From NCBI GenBank assembly GCA_920105625.2, contig OV050030.1:213822325-213886324 (forward strand): a DNA stretch of 64,000 nt, read 5' to 3'. The notes beneath the pieces are model-generated. The model was not told the DNA's origin. It searched no databases and saw only the letters and a list, made by a program, of their open reading frames with translations. Made by a program: the position numbers and the translations under genes. Shown here in pieces: positions 12,122-24,249 of this stretch (position 1 is the stretch's first letter; each line of letters starts with the position of its first letter). The stretch comes from Clusia tigrina. Its lineage: Eukaryota > Arthropoda > Insecta > Diptera > Clusiidae.

Positions 12122-15100
12122 AATTTTGTGACAATAAAGTACTCGAGCCTCTTGTCAATTTAAGTTATCGCTCATAGCTATGCTACATTTGAGTCCCAAA
12201 TCAAACACTGATAAAAATTCAAATGGCCCTAACTTCTATACGGTGCGTCCTATACCCATCAAAGTTTGTAACAATCAAATGCTTGTAACTTTTTACTGGA
12301 GCGTCATAAAATCTTGAAATTTGGTGACAATAAAGTACTCGAGCCTCTTGTCAATTTAAGTTATCGCTCATAGCTATGCTACATTTGAGTCCCAAATCAA
12401 ACACTGATAAAAATTCAAATGGCCCTAACTTCTATACGGTGCGTCCTATACCCATCAAAGTTTGTAACAATCAAATGCTTGTAACTTTTTACTGGAGCGT
12501 CATAAAATCTGGAAATTTTGTGACAATAAAGTACTCGAGCCTCTTGTCAATTTAAGCTATCACTCATAGCTATGGTACCCTTGAGTCCCAAATCAAACAC
12601 TGATAAAACTTCAAATGGCCCTAACTTCTATACGGTGCATCCTACACCTATCAAAGTTTTCAACATTCAAATGCTTGTAACTTCTTACTGGAGAGTCGTA
12701 AAGTCTTGAAATTTGTGACAATAACGTACTCGAGCATCTTGTAAAGTTAAGCAATCGCTCATAGCTATGCCACCCTTGAGTCCCAAAACAACCACTGCTA
12801 AAACTTCAAATGGCCCTAACGGTGCGTCATATACCTATCAAAGTTTGCAACAATCAAGTGCTTGTAACTTTTTACTGGAGCGTCATAAAATCTGGAAATT
12901 TGGTGACAATGAAGTACTCGAGCCTCTTATCAATTTAAGCTATTGCTCATGGCAATGCTACCCTTGAGTTCCAAATCAAACACTGATAAACCTTCAAATG
13001 GACCTAACTTCTGTACAGTGCGTCCTACACCTATCAAAGTTTGCAACAATCAAATGCTTGCAACTTTTCACTGGAGCGTCATAAAACCTTGAAATTTGGT
13101 GTCAATAAAGTACTCGAGAATCTTATCAATTTAAGCTATCGCTCATAGCTATGCTATATTTGAGTCCCAAATCAAACACGTATAAAACTTCAAATGGCCC
13201 TAACTTCTATACGGTGCGTCCTATACCAATCAAAGTTTGCAACAATCAAATGCTTGTAACTTTTTACTGGAGCGTCATAAAACCTTGAAATTTGGTGACA
13301 ATGAAGTACTCGAGCCTCTTATCAATTTAAGCTATCGCTCATAGCAATCCTACCCTTGAGTTCCAAATCAAACACTGATAAAGCTTCAAATGGCCCTAAT
13401 GGTGCGTCATATACCTATCAAAGTTTGCAACAATCAAATGCTTGTAACTTTTTACTGGAGCTTAATAAAATCTTGAAATTTTGTGACAATAAAGTACTCG
13501 AGCCTCTTGTCAATTTAAGGTATCACTCATAGTTATGCTACCCATGAGTTCCAAATCAAACACCGATAAACCTTCAAATGGCTCTAACTTCTGTACAGTG
13601 CGTCCTACACATTTTAAACTTTGCCACATTCAAATGCTTGTAACTTTTTACTGGAGCGTCATAAAATCTTGAAATTTTGTGACAATAAAGTACTCGAGCC
13701 TCTTGTCAATTTAAGCTATCACTCATAGCTATGCTACCCTTGAGTCCCAAATCAAACACTGATAAAACTTCAAATGGCCCTAACTTCTATACGGTGCATC
13801 CTACACCTATCAAAGTTTTCAACATTCAAATGCTTGTAACTTCTTACTGGAGAGTCATAAAATCTTGAAATTTGTGACAATAAAGTACTCGAGCCTCTTA
13901 TCAATTTAAGCTATCGCTCATAGCTATACTACCCTTGAGACCCAAAGAAAACACTGATAAAACTTCAAATGGCCCAAACTTCTATACGCTGCGTCCTGTA
14001 CCTATCAAAGTTTGTAACAATCAAATGCTTGTAACTTTTTACTGGAGCATAATAAAATCTTGAAATTTTGTGACAATAAAGTACTCCAGACTCTTGTCAA
14101 TTTAAGCTATCGCTCATAGTTATGCTACCCATGAGTTCCAAATTAAACACCGAGAAACCTTCAAATGGCTCTAACTTCTGTACAGTGCGTCCTACACCTA
14201 TCAAAGTTTGCAACAATCAAATGCTTGCAACTTTTTACTGGAACGTCATAAAACCTTGAAATTTGGTGACAATAAAGTACTCGAGCCTCTTATCAATTTA
14301 AGCTATCGCTCATAGCTATGCTACCCTTGAGTTCCAAATCAAACACTGATAAATTTTCAAATGGCCTTAACTTCTATACGGTGCGTCCTACACATTTTAA
14401 ACTTTGTCACATTCAAATGCTTATAACTTTTTACTGGAGCGTCATAAAAATTGAAATTTTGTGACAATAAAGTACCCGAGCCTCTTGTCAATTTAAGTTA
14501 TCGCTCATAGCTATGCTACCCTTGAGTCCCAAATCAAACATTGATAAAACTTCAAATGGCCCTAACTTCTATACGGTGCGTCCTATACCCATCAAAGTTT
14601 GTAACAATCAAATGCTTGTAACTTTTTACTGGAGCGTCATAAAATCTTGAAATTTTGTGACAATAAAGTACTCGAGCCTCTTGTCAATTTAAGCTATCAC
14701 TCATAGCTATGCTACCCTTGAGTCCCAAATCAAACACTGATAAAACTACGGTGCATCCTACACCTATCAAAGTTTTCAACATTCATATGCTTGTAACTTC
14801 TTACTGGAGAGTCGTAAAGTCTTGAAATTTGTGACAATAAAGTACTCGAGCGTCTTGTAAAGTTAAGCAATCGCTCATAGCTATGCCACCCTTGAGTCCC
14901 AAAACAACCACTGCTAAAACTTCAAATGGCCCTAACGGTGCGTCATATACCTATCAAAGTTTGCAACAATCAAGTGCTTGTAACTTTTTACTGGAGCGTC
15001 ATAAAATCTGGAAATTTGGTGACAATGAAGTACTCGAGCTTCTTATCAATTTAAGCTATCGCTCATAGCAATGCTACCCTTGAGTTCCAAATCAAACACT

Positions 15101-16250
15101 GATAAACCTTCAAATGGACCTAACTTCTGTACAGTGCGTCCTACACCTATCAAAGTTTGCAACAATCAAATGCTTGCAACTTTTCACTGAAGCGTCATAA
15201 AACCTTGAAATTTGGTGTCAATAAAGTACTCGAGAATCTTATCAATTTAAGCTATCGCTCATAGCTATGCTATATTTGAGTCCCAAATCAAACACGTATA
15301 AAACTTCAAATGGCCCTAACTTCTATACGGTGCGTCCTATACCTATCAAAGTGTGCAACAATCAAATGCTTGTAACTTTTTACTGGAGCGTCATAAAACC
15401 TTGAAATTTGGTGACAATGAAGTACTCGAGCCTCTTATCAATTTAAGCTATCGCTCATAGCAATCCTACCCTTGAGTTCCAAATCAAACACTGATAAACC
15501 TTCAAATGGCCCTAATGGTGCGTCATATACCTATCAAAGTTTGCAACAATCAAATGCTTGTAACTTTTTACTGGAGCTTAATAAAATCTTGAAATTTTGT
15601 GACAATAAAGTACTCGAGCCTCTTGTCAATTTAAGCTATCACTCATAGTTATGCTACCCATGAGTTCCAAATCAAACACCGATAAACCTTCAAATGGCTC
15701 TAACTTCTGTACAGTGCGTCCTACACATTTTAAACTTTGCCACATTCAAATGCTTGTAACTTTTTACTGGAGCGTCATAAAATCTTGAAATTTTGTGACA
15801 ATAAAGTACTCGAGCCTCTTGTCAATTTAAGCTATCACTCATAGCTATGCTACCCTTGAGTCCCAAATCAAACACTGATAAAACTTCAAATGGCCCTAAC
15901 TTCTATATGGTGCATCTTACACCTATCAAAGTTTTCAACATTCAAATGCTTGTAACTTCTTACTGGAGAGTCATAAAATCTAGAAATTTGTGACAATAAA
16001 GTACTCGAGCCTCGTATCAATTTAAGCTATCGCTCATAGCTATACTACCCTTGAGACCCAAATCAAACACTGATAAAACTTCAAATGGCCCAAACTTCTA
16101 TACGCTGCGTCCTGTACCTATCAAAGTTTGTAACAATCAAATGCTTGTAACTTTTTACTGGAGCTTAATAAAATCTTGAAATTTTGTGACAATAAAGTAC
16201 TCGAGCCTCTTATCAATTTAAGCTATCGCTCATAGTTTTGCTACCCTTGA
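12122..16250 (+). repeat. Block related to 1.0-4.2 kb
   Basis: From about 12.7 to 16.2 kb the monomer order and private variants repeat those of 1.0-4.2 kb at a distance of about 12.03-12.06 kb: CAAAGAAAACACTG in type B (1910 and 13945), AATTAAACACCGAGAAACC in type C, CATAAAAATTG in type D and GAGCTTCTTATC in type F (2848 and 14883). The offset changes by the sizes of private deletions in each copy (26 bp at 2330, 21 bp at 14750). This is a non-adjacent block duplication or a relic of a longer HOR. There is nothing gene-like in it. Confidence 0.82.
14711..14884 (+). repeat. Deleted monomer, 174 bp
   Basis: This type A' monomer lacks 21 bp: AACACTGATAAAACT joins directly to ACGGTGCATCC. The expected length is 195, and 195 minus 21 gives the observed 174. 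The right end of the deletion is the same ACGGTG point used by the 8-bp deletion of type F and the 26-bp deletion at 2330, although the left ends differ. Confidence 0.9.
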
Positions 16251-17805
16251 GTTCCAAATCAAACACGTATAAAACTTCAAATGGCCCTAACTTCTATACG
16301 GTGCGTCCCACACCTATAAAAGTTTGCAACAATCAATTGCTTGCAACTTTTTACGGGAGCGTCATAAAACCTTGAAATTTTGTGACAATAAAGTACTCGA
16401 GCCTCTTATCAATTTAAGCTATCGCTCATAGGTATGCTACCCTTGAGTCCCAAATCAAACACGGATAAAACTTCAAATGGCCCTAACTTCTATACGGTGC
16501 GTCCTACACCCATCAAAGTTTGCAACAATCAAATGCTTGTAAGTTTTACTGGAGCGTCATAAAACCTTGAAATTTGGTGACAATAAAGTACTCGAGCCTC
16601 TTATCAATTCAAGCTATCGATCATAGCTATGCTACCCTTGAATCCCAAATCAAACACTGATAAAACTTCAAATGGCCCTAACTTCTATACGGTGCATCCT
16701 CCACCTATTAAAGTTTTCAACATTCAAATGCTTGTAACTTCTTACTGGAGAGTCATAAAATCTTGAAATTTTGTGACAATAAAGTACTCGAGCCTCTTGT
16801 AAAGTTTAGCAATCGCTCATAGCTATGCTGCCCTTGAGTCCCAAATCAACCACTGCTAAAACTTCAAATGGCTCTAACGGTGCGTCATATACCTATCAAA
16901 GTTTGCAACAATCAAGTGCTTGTAACTTTTTACTGGAGCGTCATAAAATCTGGAAATTTTGTGACAATAAAGTACTCGAGCCTCTTATCAATTTAAGCTA
17001 TCGCTCAGCTATGCTACCCTTGAGTCCCAAATCAAAAACTGATAAAACTTCAAATGGCCCTAACTTCTATACGGTGCATCCTACACCTATTAAATTTGCA
17101 AGAATCAAATGCTTGTAACTTTTTACTGGAGCGTCATAAAACCTTTAAATTTGGTGACAATAAAGTACTCGAGCCTCTTATCAATTCATGCTATCGCTCA
17201 TAGCTATGCTACCCTTGAGTCCCAAATCAAACACTGATAAAACTTCAAATGGCCCTAACTTCTATACGGTGCGTCCTATACATTTTAAACTTTGCTACAT
17301 TCAAATGCTTGTAACTTTTTACTGGAGCGTCATAAAATCTTGAAATCTTGTGACAATAAAGTACTCGAGTCTCTTGTCAATTTAAGCTATCGCTCATAGC
17401 TATGCTACCCTTGAGTCCCAAATCAAACACTGTTAAAATTTCAAATGGCCCTAACTGCTGTACGGTGCGTCCTATACCCACCAAAGTTTGTAACAATCAA
17501 ATGTTTGTAACTTTTTAATGGAGGGTCATAAAATCTTGAAATTTTGTGACAATAAAGTACTCGAGCCTCTTGTCAATTTAAGCTACCACTCATAGCTATG
17601 CTACCCTTGAGTCCCAAATCAAACACTGATAAAACTTCAAATGGCCCTAACTTCTATACGGCGCATCCTCCACCTATCAAAGTTTTCAACATTCAAATGC
17701 TTTTAACTTTTTACTGGAGCGTCATAAAATCTTGAATTTTGTGACAATAAAGTACTCGAGACTCTTGTCAATTTAAGCTATCGCTCATAGTTATGCTACC
17801 CTTGA
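16251..17805 (+). repeat. 8-monomer unit, copy 1 (about 1,556 bp)
   Basis: This is an 8-monomer unit beginning in a monomer with AACACGTATAAAAC and a GTCCCACACCTATAAAAG segment. It repeats directly after itself with an offset of 1,555 bp, then 1,556 bp after a 1-bp indel near 16,541 (CTTGTAAGTTTTACTGG). It contains a type F monomer (16825) followed by a monomer that lost TA from CATAGCTATG. Confidence 0.85.
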
Positions 17806-18823
17806 GTTCCAAATCAAACACGTATAAAACTTCAAATGGCCCTAACTTCTATACGGTGCGTCCCACACCTATAAAAGTTTGCAACAATCAATTGCTTGCA
17901 ACTTTTTACGGGAGCGTCATAAAACCTTGAAATTTTGTGACAATAAAGTACTCGAGCCTCTTATCAATTTAAGCTATCGCTCATAGGTATGCTACCCTTG
18001 AGTCCCAAATCAAACACTGATAAAACTTCAAATGGCCCTAACTTCTATACGGTGCGTCCTACACCCATCAAAGTTTGCAACAATCAAATGCTTGTAACTT
18101 TTTACTGGAGCGTCATAAAACCTTGAAATTTGGTGACAATAAAGTACTCGAGCCTCTTATCAATTCAAGCTATCGATCATAGCTATGCTACCCTTGAATC
18201 CCAAATCAAACACTGATAAAACTTCAAATGGCCCTGACTTCTATACGGTGCATCCTCCACCTATTAAAGTTTTCAACATTCAAATGCCTGTAACTTCTTA
18301 CTGGAGAGTCATAAAATCTTGAAATTTTGTGACAATAAAGTACTCGAGCCTCTTGTAAAGTTTAGCAATCGCTCATAGCTATGCTACCCTTGAGTCCCAA
18401 ATCAACCACTGCTAAAACTTCAAATGGCCCTAACGGTGCGTCATATACCTATCAAAGTTTGCAACAATCAAGTGCTTGTAACTTTTTACTGGAGCGTCAT
18501 AAAATCTTGAAATTTTGTGACAATAAAGTACTCGAGCCTCTTATCAATTTAAGCTATCGCTCAGCTATGCTACCCTTGAGTCCCAAATCAAACACTGATA
18601 AAACTTCAAATGGCCCTAACTTCTATACGGTGCGTCCTATACCTATTAAATTTGCAAGAATCAAATGCTTGTAACTTTTTACTGGAGCGTCATAAAACCT
18701 TTAAATTTGGTGACAATAAAGTACTCGAGCCTCTTATCAATTCATGCTATCGCTCATAGCTATGCTACCCTTGAGTCCCAAATCAAACACTGATAAAACT
18801 TCAAATGGCCCTAACTTCTATAC
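17806..18823 (+). repeat. 8-monomer unit, copy 2, truncated
   Basis: This second copy follows copy 1 through type F at 18381 and the TA-deleted monomer near 18,564. It then switches near 18,823 to sequence that matches copy 1 about 390 bp further on (offset falls from 1,556 to about 1,163), so two monomers were lost in register. Confidence 0.8.
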
Positions 18824-21540
18824 GGCGCATCCTCCACCTATCAAAGTTTTCAACATTCAAATGCTTTTAACTTTTTACTGGAGCGTCATAAAATCTTGAA
18901 ATTTTGTGACAATAAAGTACTCGAGACTCTTGTCAATTTAAGCTATCACTCATAGTTATGCTACCCTTGAGTCCCAAATCAAACACTGATAAACCTTCAA
19001 ATGGCTCTAACTTCTGTACAGTGCGTCCTACACCTATCAAAGTTTGCAACAATCAAATGCTTGCAACTTTTTACTGGAGCATCATAAAACCTTGAAATTT
19101 GGTGACAATGAAGTACTCGAGCCTCTTATCAATTTAAGCTATCGCTCATAGCTATGCTACCCTTGAATCCCAAATCAAACACTGATAAAACTTCAAATGG
19201 CCCTAACTTCTATACGGCGCGTCCTATACCCATCAAAGTTTGTAACAATCAAATGTTGGTAACTTCTTACTGGAGAGTCATAAAATCTTGAAATTTTGTG
19301 ACAATAAAGTACTCGAGCCTCTTGTAAAGTTTAGCAATCGCTCATAGCTATGCTACCCTTGAGTCCCAAATCAACCACTGCTAAAATTTCAAATGGCCCT
19401 AACGGTGCGTCATATACCTATCAAAGTTTGCAAGAATCAAATGCTTGTAACTTTTTACTGGAGCGTCATAAAACCTTGAAATTTGGTGACAATAAAGTAC
19501 TCGAGCCTCTTATCAATTCATGCTATCGCTCATAGCTATGCTACCCTTGAGTCCCAAATCAAACATTGATAAAACTTCAAATGGCCCTAACTTCTATACG
19601 GTGCGTCCTATACCTATCAAAGTTTCCAACAATCAAATGCTTGTAACTTTTTACTGGAGCTTAATAAAATCTTGAAATTTTGTGACAATAAAGTACTCGA
19701 GCCTCTTATCAATTTAAGCTATCGCTCTTAGATATGCTACCCTTGAGTTCCAAATCAAACACTGATAAAACTTCAAATGGCCCTAACTTCTGTACAGTGC
19801 GTCCTACACATTTTAAACTTTGCCACATTCAAATGCTTGTAACTTTTTACTGGAGCGTCATAAAATCTTGAAATTTTGTGACAATAAAGTACTCGAGCCT
19901 CTTGTCAATTTAAGCTATCACTCATAGCTATGCTACCCTTGAGTCCCAAATCAAACACTGATAAAACTTCAAATGGCCCTAACTTCTATACGGTGCATCC
20001 TACACCCACCAAAGTTTTCAACATTCAAATGCTTGTAACTTCTTACTGGAGAGTCATAAAATCTTGAAATTTGTGACAATAAAGTACTCGAGCCTCTTAT
20101 CAATTTAAGCTATCGCTCATAGCTATACTACCCTTGAGACCCAAATCAAACACTGATAAAACTTCAAATGGCCCAAACTTCTATACGCTGCGTCCTGTAC
20201 CTATCAAAGTTTGTAACAATCAAATGCTTGTAACTTTTTACTGGAGCGTCATAAAATCTTGAAATTTGTGACAATAAAGTACTCGAGCCTCTTGTAAAGT
20301 TAAGCAATAGCTCATAGCTATGCCACAATGGATTCCCAAATCAACCACTGCTAAAACTTTAAATGACCCTAACGGTGCGTCATATACCTATCAAAGTTTG
20401 CAACAATCAAGTGCTTGTAACTTTTTACTGGAGCGTCATATAATCTGGAAATTTTGTGACAATAAAGTACTCGAGCCTCTTATCAATTTAAGCTATCGCT
20501 CATAGCTATGCTACCCTTGAGTCCCAAATCAAACGCGTATAAAACTTCAAATGGCCCTAACTTCTAGACGGTGCGTCCCACACCTATCAAAGTTTGCAAA
20601 AATCAATTGCTTGCAACTTTTTACGGGAGCGGTATAAAACCTGGAAATTTTGTGACAATAAAGTATTCGAGCCTCTTATCAATTTAAGCTATTGCTCATA
20701 GCTATGCTACCCTTGAGTCCCAAATCAAACTCTGATAAAACTTCAAATGGCCCTAACTTCTATACGGTGCGTCCTATACCTATCAAAGTTTGTAACAATC
20801 AAATGCTTGTAACTTTTTACTGGAGCGGCATAAAATCTTGAAATTTTGTGACAATAAAGTACTCGAGCCTCTTGTCAATTTAAGCTATCGCTCATAGTTA
20901 TGCTACCCTTGAGCTCCAAATCAAACACTGATAAACCTTCAAATGGCTCTAACTTCTGTACAGTGCGTCCTACACCTATCAAAGTTTGCAACAATCAAAT
21001 GCTTGCAACTTTTTACTGGAGCGTCATAAAACCTTTAAATTTGGTGACAGTGAAGTACTCGAGCCTCTTATCAATTTAAGCTATCACTCATAGCTATGCT
21101 ATCCTTGATTCCCAAATCAACCACTGTTAAAACTTCAAATGGCCCTAACGGTGCGTCATATACCTATCAAAGTCTGCAACAATCAAGTGCTTGTAACTTT
21201 TTACTGGAGCGTCATAAAATCTGGAAATTTTGTGACAATAAAGTACTCGAGCCTCTTATCAATTTAAGCTATCGCACATAGTTTTGCTACCCTTGAGTTC
21301 CAAATCAAACACGTATAAAACTTCAAATGGCCCTAACTTCTATACGGTGCGTCCCACACCTATAAAAGTTTGCAACAATCAATTGCTTGCAACTTTTTAC
21401 GGGAGCGTCATAAAACCTTGAAATTTTGTGACAATAAAGTACTCGAGCCTCTTGTCAATTTAAGCTATCACTCATAGCTATGCTACCCTTGAGTCCCAAA
21501 TCAAACACTGATAAAACTTCAAATGGCCCTAACTTCTATA
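18824..21540 (+). repeat. Transitional 11-monomer block
   Basis: Monomers here already have the order of the 14-mer HOR that follows (type F variants at 20320 and 21096 match 22449 and 23225, 2,129 bp apart). They still keep the 9 bp at about 19,765 that are missing from the corresponding monomers at about 21,900, 24,609, 28,864 and 31,183. This block therefore looks like the undeleted relative from which the 14-mer HOR expanded. Confidence 0.75.
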
Positions 21541-24249
21541 CGGTGCGTGCTACACCTATCAAAGTTTGCAAGAATCAAATGCTTGTAACTTTTTACTGGA
21601 GCGTCATAAAACCTTGAAATTTGGTGACAATAAAGTACTCGAGTCTCTTATCAATTCATGCTATCGCTCATAGCTATGCTACCCTTGAGTCCCAAATCAA
21701 ACATTGATAAAACTTCAAATGGCCCTAACTTCTATACGGTGCGTCCTATATCTATCAAAGTTTCCAACAATCAAATGCTTGTAACTTTTTACTGGAGCTT
21801 AATAAAATCTTGAAATTTTGTGACAATAAAGTACTCGAGCCTCTTATCAATTTAAGCTATCGCTCTTAGATATGCTACCCTTGAGTTCCAAATCAAACAC
21901 TTCAAATGGCCCTAACTTCTGTACAGTGCGTCCTACACATTTTAAACTTTGCCACATTCAAATGCTTGTAACTTTTTACTGGAGCGTCATAAAACCTTGA
22001 AATTTTGTGACAATAAAGTACTCGAGCCTCTTGTCAATTTAAGCTATCACTCATAGCTATGCTACCCTTGAGTCCCAAATCAAACACTGATAAAACTTCA
22101 AATGGCCCTAACTTCTATACGGTGCATCCTACACCCACCAAAGTTTTCAACATTCAAATGCTTGTAACTTCTTACTGGAGAGTCATAAAATCTTGAAATT
22201 TGTGACAATAAAGTACTCGAGCCTCTTATCAGTTTAAGCTATCGCTCATAGCTATACTACCCTTGAGACCCAAATCAAACACTGATAAAACTTCAAATGG
22301 CCCAAACTTCTATACGCTGCGTCCTGTACCTATCAAAGTTTGTAACAATCAAATGCTTGTAACTTTTTACTGGAGCGTCATAAAATCTTGAAATTTGTGA
22401 CAATAAAGTACTCGAGCCTCTTGTAAAGTTAAGCAATAGCTCATAGCTATGCCACAATGGATTCCCAAATCAACCACTGCTAAAACTTTAAATGACCCTA
22501 ACGGTGCGTCATATACCTATCAAAGTTTGCAACAATCAAGTGCTTGTAACTTTTTACTGGAGCGTCATATAATCTGGAAATTTTGTGATAATAAAGTACT
22601 CGAGCCTCTTATCAATTTAAGCTATCGCTCATAGCTATGCTACCCTTGAGTCCCAAATCAAACGCGTATAAAACTTCAAATGGCCCTAACTTCTAGACGG
22701 TGCGTCCCACACCTATCAAAGTTTGCAAAAATCAATTGCTTGCAACTTTTTACGGGAGCGGTATAAAACCTGGAAATTTTGTGTCAATAAATTACTCGAG
22801 CTTCTCGTCAATTTAAGCTATCGCTCATAGCTATGCTACCCTTGAGTCCCAAATCAAACACTGATAAAACTTCAAATGGCCCTAACTTCTATACGGTGCG
22901 TCCTATACCTGTCAAAGTTTGTAACAATCAAATGCTTGTAACTTTTTACTGGAGCGGCATAAAATCTTGAAATTTTGTGACAATAAAATCCTCGAGCCTC
23001 TTGTCAATTTAAGCTATCGCTCATAGTTATGCTACCCTTGAGCTCCAAATCAAACACTGATAAACCTTCAAATGGCTATAACTTCTGTACAGTGCGTCCT
23101 ACACCTATCAAAGTTTGCAACAATCAAATGCTTGCAACTTTTTACTGGAGCGTCATAAAACCTTTAAATTTGGTGACAATGAAGTACTCGAGCCTCTTAT
23201 CAATTTAAGCTATCACTCATAGCTATGCTATCCTTGATTCCCAAATCAACCACTGCTAAAACTTCAAATGGCCCTAACGGTGCGTCATATACCTATCAAA
23301 GTCTGCAACAATCAAGTGCTTGTAACTTTTTACTGGAGCGTCATAAAATCTGGAAATTTTGTGACAATAAAGTACTCGAGCCTCTTATCAATTTAAGCTA
23401 TCGCACATAGTTTTGCTACCCTTGAGTTCCAAATCAAACACGTATAAAACTTCAAATGGCCCTAACTTCTATACGGTGCGTCCCACACCTATAAAAGTTT
23501 GCAACAATCAATTGCTTGCAACTTTTTACGGGAACGTCATAAAACCTTGAAATTTTGTGACAATAAAGTACTCGAGCTTCTTACCAATTTAAACTATCGC
23601 TCATAGCTATGCTACCCTTGAATCCCAAATCAAACACTGATAAAACTTCAAATGGCCCTTACTTCTGTACGGCGCGTCCTATACCCATCAAAGTTTGTAA
23701 CAATCAAATGTTGGTAACTTTTTACGGGAGGGTCATAAAATCTTGAAATTTTGTAACAATAAAGTACTCGAGCCACTTGTCAATTTAAGCTATCACTCAT
23801 AGCTATGCTACCCTTGAGTCCCAAATCAAACACTGATAAAACTTCAAATGGCCCTAACTTCTATACGGTGCATCCTCCACCTATCAAAGTTTTCAACATT
23901 CAAATGCTTGTAACTTCTTACTGGAGAGTCATAAAATCTTGAAATTTTGTGACAATAAAGTACTCGAGCCTCTTGTAAAGTTTAGCAATCGCTCATAGCT
24001 ATGCTACCCTTGAGTCCCAAATCAACCACTGCTAAAACTTCAAATGGCCCTAACGGTGCGTCATATACCTATCAAAGTTTGCAACAATCAAATGCTTGTA
24101 ACTTTTTACTGGAGCGTAATAAAACCTAGAAATTTTGTGACAATAAATTACTAGAGCCTCTTGTCAATTTAAGCTATCACTCATAGCTATGCTACCCTTG
24201 AGTCCCAAATCAAACACTGCTAAAATTTCAAATGGCCTTAACTTCTATA
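21541..24249 (+). repeat. HOR unit H1, 14 monomers (2,709 bp)
   Basis: The unit is phased on CGGTGCGTGCTACACC, which occurs once per unit at 21541, 24250, 26959, 28506, 30823 and 33531. Its length is fully explained: 14 x 196 = 2,744, minus three type F deletions (24), one 9-bp deletion (at about 21,900) and two 1-bp losses gives 2,709. H1 keeps a type F monomer near 24,000 with GGAGCGTAATAAAACCTAG, also found in H5 near 33,400 but not in H2-H4. Confidence 0.9.
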
